In this document: positions 1 through 7,690 of the stretch, piece by piece
Layout of the letters: each line of letters begins with the position of its first letter
Numbering within the stretch: the first letter of the stretch is position 1
Source of the DNA: Flavobacteriaceae bacterium
GTDB lineage: Bacteria > Bacteroidota > Bacteroidia > Flavobacteriales > Flavobacteriaceae
Assembly: GCA_028281065.1 (NCBI GenBank)
Contig: JANQKN010000137.1
Span: 1 to 48,794, forward strand
Direction: 5' to 3'
DNA: 48,794 nucleotides
The notes under the pieces: model-generated
Database searches by the model: none
Seen by the model: the letters and a program-made list of their open reading frames with translations, nothing else
Told to the model about the DNA's origin: nothing
Made by a program: the position numbers and the translations under genes

Positions 1-629
1 AAGTCCTTTTTGCTTAGGGAATACACATAGTCCTGCCCTACTTTTTTGAAATTGAAACCATCTTCTTTCCCCGAAACAAATTGGGGTTGTGCACCATGAT
101 TATAAAGCGTAATGGACAAATCGTAATCCTCATAGGTTGTATTGAGTGCCTGTGTTAGTTTATAGATATGCGCGTTGCCTGAAAAAGAAAGCTCTTCTTC
201 GTATGCCAGTATTACTTGTTTATATCCCCGTCTAGGAATGGGATAAATACGGGCTCTATAATTGTTTCCAGTACCTTTTTCCAGAAGGGCCGGGTCTACC
301 CGTCTTCTAACCACGGCTTCGAAAGCAATCCTACCTTGCTCTTTTTCCACCACTACGGCTTCCCTTATTTTGCCATTTACTTCCAAGGCAAATCTGGAAA
401 CGGACTGTTTTTCACCTAGAGGGAACTGTAATTCCCCTTCCAAAATACTGTTGGTAGGGTTGTAAAACTTCATATCGTAAGTAGTTTTCACCCTATTCCC
501 AAAGATCTCAACGTCGACTTTTATTTTCTTAACGCCTAACTTATCCTCCCCTACTTTAATTAAGGGAACATTCTGTGAGTATCCTACTAGCCCCACTAAG
601 AACATTAAAAGAGTACTGATTGCTTTCAT
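1..629 (-). CDS. VIT-domain protein, N-terminal part (cut by window edge)
   Basis: An open frame runs from an ATG at 629 to the left edge of the window, giving about 209 residues without a stop. Residues 1-18 look like a signal peptide ending near GYSQ. Residues 20-140 match the VIT (vault / inter-alpha-trypsin) domain pattern: a beta-rich start, FYNPTNSILEGELQFPL, LEVNGKIREAVVVEK and IYPIPRRGYKQVILAYEE. In bacteria VIT domains are usually followed by a von Willebrand factor A domain in exported or outer-membrane proteins. That second part would lie outside the window and is inferred. The gene follows the barrel-less plug gene on the same strand, with a terminator-like hairpin between them. 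Its function is unknown; an envelope adhesion or protein-interaction role is the family expectation. Confidence 0.8.
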   Translation of the reverse strand, partial: MKAISTLLMFLVGLVGYSQNVPLIKVGEDKLGVKKIKVDVEIFGNRVKTTYDMKFYNPTNSILEGELQFPLGEKQSVSRFALEVNGKIREAVVVEKEQGRIAFEAVVRRRVDPALLEKGTGNNYRARIYPIPRRGYKQVILAYEEELSFSGNAHIYKLTQALNTTYEDYDLSITLYNHGAQPQFVSGKEDGFNFKKVGQDYVYSLSKKD

Positions 630-757
630 AATTTCCTATTTTATAATTTCTGGATATAAATCTATCCCATGCCCCATTCGTAAAAAAAGCATAATGAGGC
701 AGTTGTGGGTTTGAGCTAGGGAAGTGACCTATTGAGTGGTTTCAATTATAAATCCAT

Positions 758-788
758 AAAAAAAGAGCCCTATAGTGGGCCCTTCTTA
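758..788 (-). terminator. Intrinsic terminator after the plug gene
   Basis: On the minus strand GGGCCC (782-777) pairs with GGGCTC (770-765) around a six-base loop, with one G-T pair. The stem can extend through A-T and G-T pairs on both sides. Seven T residues follow (764-758). It lies 37 bases past the stop of the plug gene and 129 bases before the start of the VIT gene, so the VIT gene probably depends on read-through or its own promoter. Confidence 0.7.
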
Positions 789-824
789 TTTCATATTGAA
801 AGATTTAGTTAGTAGATTGTCTTG

Positions 825-1565
825 TTAACGGCTAGATAGTGCTCCCGTTTTCGTCGTAATGATGACTACCCCGTTCCTGCCTTCGGAACCGTAAATATTG
901 GTGGCTGCTAAGCCTTTTAAGACTTTAACGCTTTCTATGTTATTGGGATCTAGGTCGAACGAACGATTGGATCCCAAATCCCCACAAATCACATTACCTG
1001 GATTAGTTATGGTGGTATCGTACGGAACACCATCTACGATGTACAAAGGATAATTAGATCCGTTATAGGTGGTTAACCCCCTAATAACAAATCTATTTGT
1101 AGTTCCCGAGAAGCCCGTTTGTGGAGTAATGGATATCCCCGGGGCTTTTCCTACCAAAGACATGGTAACATCGGTTTGGATATTATCCCCAATATCTGTT
1201 CCGCAAATCGTGGAAACAGCATATCCTTGTTTCTTCTTGTTGGTAAAGCCACCAGTAATAGCTGCTATAACCGTGGCATCATCCCGCTCCATACTAATAT
1301 GTATAGGGGTTTCATCTTCGACCATAACCGTCATGGAATAATATCCCACATGGCTAAATACCAAATATTGACCTATTTCGGCATTAATGATATAAGTCCC
1401 TTCTTCATCGGTATGGGTTACATTCATGGTTTCTTTTACCATGACCTTTGCATTTGGGAAAGGCAAATTGTTTTCGTCTGTTACTGTACCAGAAATTTCT
1501 ACTTGTTGTCCAAAAGTATTACAAATGGAAAAAGCAAAGAAAAGTGCTATTGCTACTGTTTTCAT
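825..1565 (-). CDS. Barrel-less TonB plug protein with carboxypeptidase-regulatory-like domain
   Basis: 246 residues. Residues 1-19 form a signal peptide (cleavage near FGQ-Q). Residues 22-95 are a CarboxypepD_reg-like beta-sandwich (VEISGTVTDENNLPFPNAKV ... YLVFSHVGYYSMTV). Residues 112-245 are a SusC-type TonB plug: VSTICGTDI, MSLVGKAPGISI, RFVIRGL, PLYIVDGVPYD, IESVKVLKGLAATNIYGSEGRNGVVIITTK. A SusC receptor would continue for 700 or more residues of beta-barrel, but this frame stops right after the plug and a terminator follows, so the short form looks genuine rather than broken. It cannot be a transporter alone; a periplasmic or surface interaction role is likely. Downstream is the VIT gene, and upstream lie paired direct repeats that may control it. 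Confidence 0.85.
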   Translation of the reverse strand: MKTVAIALFFAFSICNTFGQQVEISGTVTDENNLPFPNAKVMVKETMNVTHTDEEGTYIINAEIGQYLVFSHVGYYSMTVMVEDETPIHISMERDDATVIAAITGGFTNKKKQGYAVSTICGTDIGDNIQTDVTMSLVGKAPGISITPQTGFSGTTNRFVIRGLTTYNGSNYPLYIVDGVPYDTTITNPGNVICGDLGSNRSFDLDPNNIESVKVLKGLAATNIYGSEGRNGVVIITTKTGALSSR

Positions 1566-1629
1566 ATGGATTGGATTTAGTGTTACTACTTCTTGAAGCT
1601 AGCAAGAAAGAATCGTACCCAAAACAAGG

Positions 1630-1660
1630 AATGAGGGAATGGGTGTTTTGAATGAGGGAA
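1630..1660. repeat. Direct repeat pair A, 21-base period
   Basis: The ten bases AATGAGGGAA occur at 1630-1639 and again at 1651-1660, exactly 21 bases apart and in the same orientation. They lie about 65-95 bases upstream of the plug gene start (minus strand), a usual place for a regulator to bind. A second pair built the same way is at 1823-1853. Confidence 0.6.
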
Positions 1661-1680
1661 CCATCCAAGTATCTCTGTCC

Positions 1681-1720
1681 AAAAAAGAAAAGGGAGCCCA
1701 ACTAGTGACTCCCCTTTCCC
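1681..1720 (-). terminator. Terminator of the menaquinone operon
   Basis: The arms GAAAAGGGAG (1687-1696) and CTCCCCTTTC (1709-1718) pair with one mismatch. On the minus strand the stem is followed by six T residues (1686-1681). It lies about 140 bases beyond the menE stop. Confidence 0.65.
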
Positions 1721-1822
1721 AAAAAACCAACCAAAAAAACTAAGATTATTTGTAAGATGACTTAGTTTATGAAAAAAAATTACACCTAAACTTACTGTTG
1801 TTAGCACTAGGAAAAAAGGGGG

Positions 1823-1853
1823 ATTGAGGGAACACCCCCATTCATTGAGGGAA
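1823..1853. repeat. Direct repeat pair B, 21-base period
   Basis: ATTGAGGGAACA is at 1823-1834 and ATTGAGGGAACA again at 1844-1855, again 21 bases apart and in the same orientation as pair A. The pair sits a few bases past the menE stop and about 260-290 bases upstream of the plug gene start. Both pairs share the core TGAGGGAA. Confidence 0.6.
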
Positions 1854-1857
1854 CAGT

Positions 1858-2934
1858 TTACCTATACTTGTGAAGCAAAGACAGTACATCCTGTCTTTTT
1901 ACTTTTCCTGTTTCGGTATAAGGAAATTGAGAAAGGGAATAGATACGTTTGGGACGTTCGTAAGATGCTAAGGCTGCAAATGCTTTTTTGTAAGTATCCT
2001 CGTCTGGAAGTTCCCTTCCTTCCACCACCATGATAACACGCTGCCCCAAAGCTTCGTCGGGCTCGGAAGCTATAATGAAAGAAAAGTCAAAATGCCCCGC
2101 AAGCTTTGTTTCTACTTCTTCTGGGCTTATTTTAACCCCACCGCTATTAATTACGTTATCTATCCGCCCCAGCCATGTAAAAGATACTGGAGAATGTAGG
2201 GTTACCAGATCATTGGTGATAACGGGATGGTTGCTCACCCTGGGGGCATCGATGACCAAACATCCACGGTTGTCTTTTGAAAAATTAACGTCTGGGAGGG
2301 CAGAAAAAACATCGGACTTGGCAAAGCCATTCAGCCTCCTCACGGCGATATGGGTGATGGTTTCGGTCATACCATAGGTAGCAAAGACTTCGGTAGTCTT
2401 GTCCTGAAGCTTCGCTTCCAGCTCTGCAGAAATTGCTCCTCCGCCTACTATCATCTTCTTTACTTTGTTCAACGATTCTATAGAATGATGTAATTGATAA
2501 GGTACCATGGCTACAAAATCGTAGTCATTGTCATATTCGGTCAAAGCATCTTTATTGGGGGCAACGGCATGCAAATCCCAACCCAAGACCATCGCACGGA
2601 CCAACATCATCTTTCCAGCAATGTAGTCGGCAGAAAGACACAACAATGCTTTGGTGCCTTCTCCTATCTTAAAATAAGCTCCCGTTGCTTCTGCACTATG
2701 GATCATTTGTTGTTTTTGAAGATGGATGCTTTTAGGAGTTCCTGTGGAACCGGAGGTTTTAACGATGACCGTAGCTTCGAAATTGAGCCATTCCTCCAAA
2801 AAGCCCGCAATACTCACCTCATAGGGAGCTCCATGTACCTTTAAATCTCCCGCAAAATTGAGCAGTTCTTCAGCAGACGAGTAGGACAACCCGTTAAATT
2901 TGAACTTAGGATGTATAAAAGGTGAGGTTGACAT
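1858..2934 (-). CDS. menE: o-Succinylbenzoate-CoA ligase-type AMP-forming enzyme (MenE)
   Basis: 358 residues, a compact member of the ANL adenylating superfamily. Visible motifs are the P-loop KTSGSTGTPK (59-68), the A5-type motif ATYGMTET (185-192), GRIDNVINSGGVKI (256-269) and a C-terminal ETGKVKR holding the likely catalytic lysine near 344. MenE activates o-succinylbenzoate with ATP and CoA in menaquinone synthesis. At 358 residues it is shorter than the roughly 480-residue Bacillus type, mainly in the N-terminal region, as in other Bacteroidetes MenE proteins. It is the last gene of an operon with menC and menA, which supports the assignment over a generic acyl-CoA ligase. The start is ATG, 10 bases after the stop of the CPBP gene. 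Confidence 0.88.
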   Translation of the reverse strand: MSTSPFIHPKFKFNGLSYSSAEELLNFAGDLKVHGAPYEVSIAGFLEEWLNFEATVIVKTSGSTGTPKSIHLQKQQMIHSAEATGAYFKIGEGTKALLCLSADYIAGKMMLVRAMVLGWDLHAVAPNKDALTEYDNDYDFVAMVPYQLHHSIESLNKVKKMIVGGGAISAELEAKLQDKTTEVFATYGMTETITHIAVRRLNGFAKSDVFSALPDVNFSKDNRGCLVIDAPRVSNHPVITNDLVTLHSPVSFTWLGRIDNVINSGGVKISPEEVETKLAGHFDFSFIIASEPDEALGQRVIMVVEGRELPDEDTYKKAFAALASYERPKRIYSLSQFPYTETGKVKRQDVLSLLHKYR

Positions 2935-2943
2935 CTCCGTTCT

Positions 2944-4116
2944 TTATTCGTTTCCAATTTCCACAATAGAATCATTGGGAGGGGCTTGTATACGGCCCGC
3001 AAGTCGATTTCCCCAATTTTTCCATTTATAGCGCCAAGCCATAAGCAATAGAAAGATAGGATATATAACCAACACGGGGAGTAATACATACCAACTCATG
3101 GTGGGATCGGATACATCCTTAAAAATGGAATGGGTTTGGAAAGCGGTCCAATCTGCCGTGACCAAAAGAGCTGCTATAAGATTATTTCCTGCATGAAAGC
3201 CCAGTGCCAATTCCATGCCTTCGTCCATTAAGGTCATTAGTCCCAAAAAGACCCCAGTTCCTATATAGTAAATCATGATGAGTGGTCCCAGTTGGTCTAC
3301 TTCTGGGTTAAAGAAATGAAGCATTCCAAATATCATTGAGGTAACATATAAAGGCGTGAATTTCCTGCTAAAAAAACGCTTTAAAGGTTGATAAGAAGCA
3401 CTATCGTATACAAAGTCGAACATATTGGTAAGTGCCATAAAAAAGACAATTACAACCCCTACGGTTAAAAACAACATATTAAACAGCATACTTAAACCCG
3501 AATAGATATCCAATAAAATCAGTAGTGCGATCCAAACGTGGATAAAAAGGAATATTAAAGGGAAGCTCTTGTGGGTAGATACTACCCCGAAGCCCTGCAT
3601 TAAATAGCCCCGAAACAAGTATTCTTCGAAACTGGTTTGCAAGGGAACCATCACTATAGCAATAACAGCAAGAATAATAAAAGGTTTTAGATTAAACTGA
3701 ACCTCATAAGTGTCTGGGGAGAAATAGAAATAATCGAGCAATGTGGTTGCAATGGTAAAAACAGCGACCAGCAAAAACCCAAACCAAAAACGTCCCCAAT
3801 GCACTTTTTTTCTTGTAGTGGTGACCCGCAATAGCGGTTGTTTGTGCACATATTTAACCCATAGATATAGCCCTATAAACCCAATAACAAAAGACAATAA
3901 CATTAAAAAGAGCGTTAGGTTGGAGTCCAACACGCTCATAATGGCGTTTGGATCTTCCAAGACTGAAAGCGCATCTCCTCCATCGGATATTGCTTTTGCT
4001 ACGACACCCACCATAAAAGGGATGGAACCCAGCTGCCAAATAATGAAAATGACAAAAAACCCAACGATATAACGCCAGGCTTCGTGAAGGTATCGGTATG
4101 CAAGATGTATGAACAT
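2944..4116 (-). CDS. CPBP-family intramembrane metalloprotease
   Basis: 390 residues, polytopic. Hydrophobic segments lie near 16-38, 68-88, 108-128, 145-160 and at several points to residue 370. The CPBP (Abi/CaaX protease) signature is present: EEYLFR at 164-169 (EExxxR), a later SMIFGMLHF segment and GFHAGNN, which supply the expected His and Asn residues. The family includes Rce1-like prenyl-protein proteases and bacteriocin immunity proteins; most bacterial members have no known substrate. Here it is embedded between menC and menE (42 and 9 base gaps), so it is co-transcribed with quinone synthesis. What it cleaves, and whether this relates to prenyl-quinone metabolism, is not visible. 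Confidence 0.85.
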   Translation of the reverse strand: MFIHLAYRYLHEAWRYIVGFFVIFIIWQLGSIPFMVGVVAKAISDGGDALSVLEDPNAIMSVLDSNLTLFLMLLSFVIGFIGLYLWVKYVHKQPLLRVTTTRKKVHWGRFWFGFLLVAVFTIATTLLDYFYFSPDTYEVQFNLKPFIILAVIAIVMVPLQTSFEEYLFRGYLMQGFGVVSTHKSFPLIFLFIHVWIALLILLDIYSGLSMLFNMLFLTVGVVIVFFMALTNMFDFVYDSASYQPLKRFFSRKFTPLYVTSMIFGMLHFFNPEVDQLGPLIMIYYIGTGVFLGLMTLMDEGMELALGFHAGNNLIAALLVTADWTAFQTHSIFKDVSDPTMSWYVLLPVLVIYPIFLLLMAWRYKWKNWGNRLAGRIQAPPNDSIVEIGNE

Positions 4117-4158
4117 AGTTTTTCTTTAAAAAAATTAGATAGGGTTCTGGTTAATTTG

Positions 4159-5202
4159 TTACGTAATCTGAGAAATATCCCATCCTCCATTCGGTCTGTA
4201 TAACAGTGCTCCGTTTTTCACTTCTAAAGGCGATGGAATATTATTGGTATACAAGCTGCCGGTGCCCAATCCTTGCGGCAATTTACTATTTTTTGTGAAG
4301 GTATATTGCGAAATGGCATTCAATCCCACGTTACTCTCCAAAGCCGAAGTAATCCACCAACCCATGTTCATTGTATCCGCCAAGGATATCCAATGGTCAC
4401 TCCCTCGAAAACCTCCAATAAAACTAGGTTTAAGAATGATGTATTGTGGTTGAATGGTTCGTAGTAATTCCTCCCTTTTGGATTCTGAAAAAATACCAAT
4501 CAATTCCTCATCCAAAGCAATGGGTAAAGGGGTTTCTTCACACAAACGCGCCATTTCCTTCCATTGCCCTTGTTTAATAGGTTGTTCTATAGAATGTAAC
4601 TGAAGCTCGGAAAGGACCTTCAATTTCTCCAATGCATCATTGGGCGAAAAGGCGCCATTGGCATCGACCCTTAATTCTATTTCTGAAGCAGAAAACTCGT
4701 TTCGAATAGACTTCAGCAATTGTAGTTCGGCATCAAAATCGATCGCCCCAATCTTCATCTTAATGCACGAAAAACCTTTTGCAATGCGATCGGCAATTTG
4801 TTCTTTCATAAATTGTTCGTCCCCCATCCAAATAAGCCCGTTTATAGGAATGGATTCTTTCCCTTCAGAAAATGCAGAGGGAAACAACTGAAAAGGGGAA
4901 GTTGCCTCCAACGACCTAAAAGCGGTTTCCAAACCTATCTGTATGGACGGGAACTCCATGAGTTCTTGGTACAGCGCTGGCAATCCCAATGCTATGTTTT
5001 GACAGGCCCAAGAGAGTTTTTCTTCATAGTCAGGACGATCATCCGCACTTAATCCACGAAGCAAGCCACATTCGCCAATGCCCATTCGGCCTCCTTCTTG
5101 AAGAATTACAAAAAAGGTTTCCTTGGTTTTTAAAACCCCACGGGAGGTTCCTGCAGGGCGCTTAAATTGTAAAATATACTTTTTGTAGAATGCGCGTATC
5201 AA
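4159..5202 (-). CDS. menC: o-Succinylbenzoate synthase (MenC)
   Basis: 347 residues of the enolase superfamily (muconate-cycloisomerase-like). It dehydrates SHCHC to o-succinylbenzoate in menaquinone synthesis. The active-site set is visible: KMK at 148-150, the metal ligands D180 (RVDANG), E206 (SIEQP) and D231 (LDEE), and K258 (ILKPS). The N-terminal capping domain covers about residues 1-115. The start codon is TTG: no in-frame ATG lies upstream before a stop, and the encoded IRAFYKKYILQFKRPAGTSRG begins the protein in the usual place. It lies in the operon menA - hydrolase - menC - CPBP - menE. Confidence 0.9.
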   Translation of the reverse strand: MIRAFYKKYILQFKRPAGTSRGVLKTKETFFVILQEGGRMGIGECGLLRGLSADDRPDYEEKLSWACQNIALGLPALYQELMEFPSIQIGLETAFRSLEATSPFQLFPSAFSEGKESIPINGLIWMGDEQFMKEQIADRIAKGFSCIKMKIGAIDFDAELQLLKSIRNEFSASEIELRVDANGAFSPNDALEKLKVLSELQLHSIEQPIKQGQWKEMARLCEETPLPIALDEELIGIFSESKREELLRTIQPQYIILKPSFIGGFRGSDHWISLADTMNMGWWITSALESNVGLNAISQYTFTKNSKLPQGLGTGSLYTNNIPSPLEVKNGALLYRPNGGWDISQIT

Positions 5203-5224
5203 AAGACGATGAGACTATTAGAAA

Positions 5225-5260
5225 TTAGATGTTAGATGTTAGATAATGAGAAGTTAGATA
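5225..5260. repeat. Short TTAGATG tandem repeat between operon genes
   Basis: TTAGATG occurs twice in direct succession (5225-5238), followed by TTAGATA at 5239-5245 and another TTAGATA at 5254-5260. It fills the 65-base gap between the UPF0173 gene and menC. No function is evident. Confidence 0.5.
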
Positions 5261-5267
5261 CAGGTTT

Positions 5268-5945
5268 TTAGACCTCTAAAGATTCTCCTATTCCAACAAG
5301 TATCAATTCTTTTCCGGCTTTCGAAAATTGAGCTTCGGCCGCTTGGGTGTCGATTTCAATAAAACCAAAAGTGTTGTAATGCACGCCCAATATTCTGTTG
5401 CATTCCACAAAATCGCTGGCAATAATGGCATCGTCTACTCCCATGGTAAAGTTGTCCCCTATGGGTAAGATCGCTAGATCCAGGTTAGTTCGCATAGGGA
5501 TAAGTTTCATATCCATGGTAAGTGCTGTGTCTCCAGCAATGTATATGTTCTTTTCCCCTTCTATAACAAAACCACCTGGAAAACCGCCATCGGAACCATC
5601 GTCGAAAGTACTTGTATGAATGGCGTTTACATATTTCACCTTTCCAAAATCGAATTGCCAGCTTCCACCGTGGTTCATAGGATGTACCTTGCATCCCTTG
5701 GCTTGATAATGCATGGCAATTTCGTAATTGGAAACTATGGTTGCGTCTGTATTTTTGGCAATGGTTTCAGCATCCAATACGTGATCTATATGTGCATGGG
5801 TAAGCAAAATGTAGTCTGCCTTTAAATCATTAACGCTTACCGAATCCTTGGAAAGGGGATTCCCCGAAATAAACGGGTCTACAATAATATGCTTTCCCGA
5901 AGTTTCTATGGACAAACTGTTTTGTCCGTAAAATGTGATTTTCAT
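5268..5945 (-). CDS. Metal-dependent hydrolase, UPF0173 metallo-beta-lactamase fold
   Basis: 225 residues, the normal size for UPF0173. It has the metallo-beta-lactamase fold: N-terminal FYGQNSLSIE, a first metal-binding motif HAHIDH at 50-55 (HxHxDH), MNHGG near 95, AGDT near 137 and GVHYNTF near 189, which give the expected His and Asp ligands of a two-metal site. Members hydrolyse (thio)esters or phosphoesters, and most have no known substrate. The gene lies between menA and menC. A hydrolytic step in the pathway, release of dihydroxynaphthoate from its CoA ester, has no other candidate in this operon. A role there is only inferred from position. Confidence 0.85.
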   Translation of the reverse strand: MKITFYGQNSLSIETSGKHIIVDPFISGNPLSKDSVSVNDLKADYILLTHAHIDHVLDAETIAKNTDATIVSNYEIAMHYQAKGCKVHPMNHGGSWQFDFGKVKYVNAIHTSTFDDGSDGGFPGGFVIEGEKNIYIAGDTALTMDMKLIPMRTNLDLAILPIGDNFTMGVDDAIIASDFVECNRILGVHYNTFGFIEIDTQAAEAQFSKAGKELILVGIGESLEV

Positions 5946-6017
5946 TGAGTTCTTTTTTAGTCGATAGTACCGTAAATGTAATTGATTTTAGGGGTTATTC
6001 CATACAGAAAAACACCG

Positions 6018-6989
6018 CTACAAACGAGTATAGATAAATATCCCAAACAGGATGGCAAAGGCGAAGGTAGACAAAGCCACTTTTTTCAATTCAGAATCCA
6101 ACAATCGTGGCTCTTTATTTTTGGCTACGGTTATCATATTCAGCACAAAAGGGATAAACGCAATAAGGTATACAAACTGACGGGGCATTTGATAGTGCAA
6201 AAGGGTATACGCCACAGCACATAGCATCCCGACGATCAATAAAAAGTAATGGTATTTCTTCGCCTTAGCACTCCCCATTTTAACCACTAGCGTGTTCTTA
6301 CCCACTTTGGCATCGTTCTCTATATCCCGCATGTTATTTAGGTTCAAAACCGCCGTACTGAACAACCCGATGCTGGTTGCTGGTAATAACAAATCCCATG
6401 TCAATGTCTTTGTGAAGAGAAAGTAACTCCCCAAAACGCTCAACAGTCCAAAAAAGAGGAAAACAAAAATGTCGCCCTTACCTGAATAACCATAAGCGCC
6501 TTTACCAACGGTATACTTAATAGCGGCAATCACGGCAGCAATAGCCAGGTTAAAGAAGATAAAAGCCCATAGAAAATGTTGATTGCCAAAAGCCATAAAA
6601 ATGAGCATGCTCGCAATAAGCAGGGTAATCCCCGCAGTAATGTACATAGCCTTTTTCATCTGCTTTGGAGAGATCATTCCGCTGGCTACCATACGCTTTT
6701 CTCCTTCTCTATTTGCATCGGTCCCTTTAACACCGTCACCATAATCGTTAGCAAAATTGGACAATACCTGAAAACCTATGGTCGTAAGAATGGCAAGCCA
6801 AAAGAGCGGTCTCTCGTAAATATGGGAATACCTACCACATACTATGCCGCCAAATTTTTCATCCAGTAGGGCAAACCCTACTTGATTTAAAATTGGATTT
6901 CCCAGTGAAGCCCCTACTATAATTCCTGAAACCGATAAAGGGAGGGTACGTAATCTGGCTGCAGCGAGCCATGCTTTTGGTTGTGACAT
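6018..6989 (-). CDS. menA: 1,4-Dihydroxy-2-naphthoate prenyltransferase (MenA)
   Basis: 323 residues from the ATG at 6989. A GTG six codons upstream (7007) is possible but less likely, since the protein normally starts just before the WLAAARLRTLPLS segment. It belongs to the UbiA prenyltransferase family: the first aspartate motif is NDYGDGVKGTD (81-91) and the second is NMRDIENDAKVGK near 205-217, with about eight membrane helices. It attaches the polyprenyl tail to dihydroxynaphthoate and releases CO2, giving demethylmenaquinone. It is the first visible gene of the minus-strand men operon. The gap to the divergent DoxX gene is about 80 bases and must hold both promoters. Confidence 0.9.
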   Translation of the reverse strand: MSQPKAWLAAARLRTLPLSVSGIIVGASLGNPILNQVGFALLDEKFGGIVCGRYSHIYERPLFWLAILTTIGFQVLSNFANDYGDGVKGTDANREGEKRMVASGMISPKQMKKAMYITAGITLLIASMLIFMAFGNQHFLWAFIFFNLAIAAVIAAIKYTVGKGAYGYSGKGDIFVFLFFGLLSVLGSYFLFTKTLTWDLLLPATSIGLFSTAVLNLNNMRDIENDAKVGKNTLVVKMGSAKAKKYHYFLLIVGMLCAVAYTLLHYQMPRQFVYLIAFIPFVLNMITVAKNKEPRLLDSELKKVALSTFAFAILFGIFIYTRL

Positions 6990-7071
6990 AGGTTGTAATT
7001 GCGGCACAAAAATAAGGTATTACCCAATAACATTATAATTTCCTATTTTTAACAAATAACCAAAACAACTC

Positions 7072-7446
7072 ATGAAAAAAAACTCCGATCTAGGCTTACT
7101 CATATTGCGTGTAGGCCTTTCCGCATTGTTGCTTACCCACGGCATCCCAAAATTAACAGCTTTTATTAACGGCGACATGGCCATTGTTGGCGATCCTATA
7201 AAATTAGGTGGACTTATTTCTTCTATTCTGGCACTTATTGCCGAATTTATTGCTCCAGTCCTTATCATTATTGGGGTAAAAACACGCCTAGCAACCATTC
7301 CGGTTATTATCCTTATGGCAGTAGCTGCTTTTTTGGTTCATGCAGGCGATCCTATTGCTACCAAAGAAAAAGCATTGATGTATTTAATTGGTTTCCTTGC
7401 TATAGGATTGATGGGTGCTGGACGATTTTCAGTCGACAAAAAATAA
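7072..7446 (+). CDS. DoxX family membrane protein
   Basis: 124 residues with four membrane helices (about 8-24, 45-66, 73-92 and 100-116). It shows the DoxX features LILRVGLSALLLTHGIPKL at the N-terminus and a central PVLIIIGVKTRLATIPVIILM segment. DoxX and related small membrane proteins are linked to redox and thiol stress in other bacteria, but the biochemical role is poorly defined. It is a single gene, divergent from menA. Confidence 0.85.
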   Translation: MKKNSDLGLLILRVGLSALLLTHGIPKLTAFINGDMAIVGDPIKLGGLISSILALIAEFIAPVLIIIGVKTRLATIPVIILMAVAAFLVHAGDPIATKEKALMYLIGFLAIGLMGAGRFSVDKK

Positions 7447-7529
7447 AGGAAATTTTACCACCTGGGGTATTGAACAAGTAACAATGTCCCAGGTAAATTT
7501 TGTATCTTAGCTGTACATTCTATATGCTT

Positions 7530-7561
7530 AAAAATAACCCTCTCTCCCCCCTGTTATTTTT
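7530..7561. other. AT-stem hairpin with pyrimidine-rich loop
   Basis: AAAAATAAC (7530-7538) pairs perfectly with GTTATTTTT (7553-7561) around a loop of only C and T (7539-7552). It lies within the 244-base gap between the DoxX gene and the lyase-like gene. The gap also holds an ACCTGGG/CCCAGGT inverted repeat (7460-7466 and 7488-7494), which may be a weak terminator for the DoxX gene. No gene is visible in the gap. Confidence 0.4.
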
Positions 7562-7690
7562 GAATTTCATATAAAGTTTTAGTATTCATTATTTTATTAA
7601 TCTAATTTTCAAGTTGCAAGAGCTGTTGCCAATTTTGTTATAACCTAACTTTTACAATAGCGTTAAGTGCAATGCAAAAAAACTAAACCT

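Noticed and set aside
825..1565. Idea that the plug gene is a frameshifted SusC receptor
   Set aside because: No barrel-like sequence follows in any frame; the stop is followed by a terminator and then the VIT gene.
1586..1807. Small minus-strand frames in the gap between menE and the plug gene
   Set aside because: They run through a terminator hairpin and a direct repeat, and their translations have no recognisable feature.
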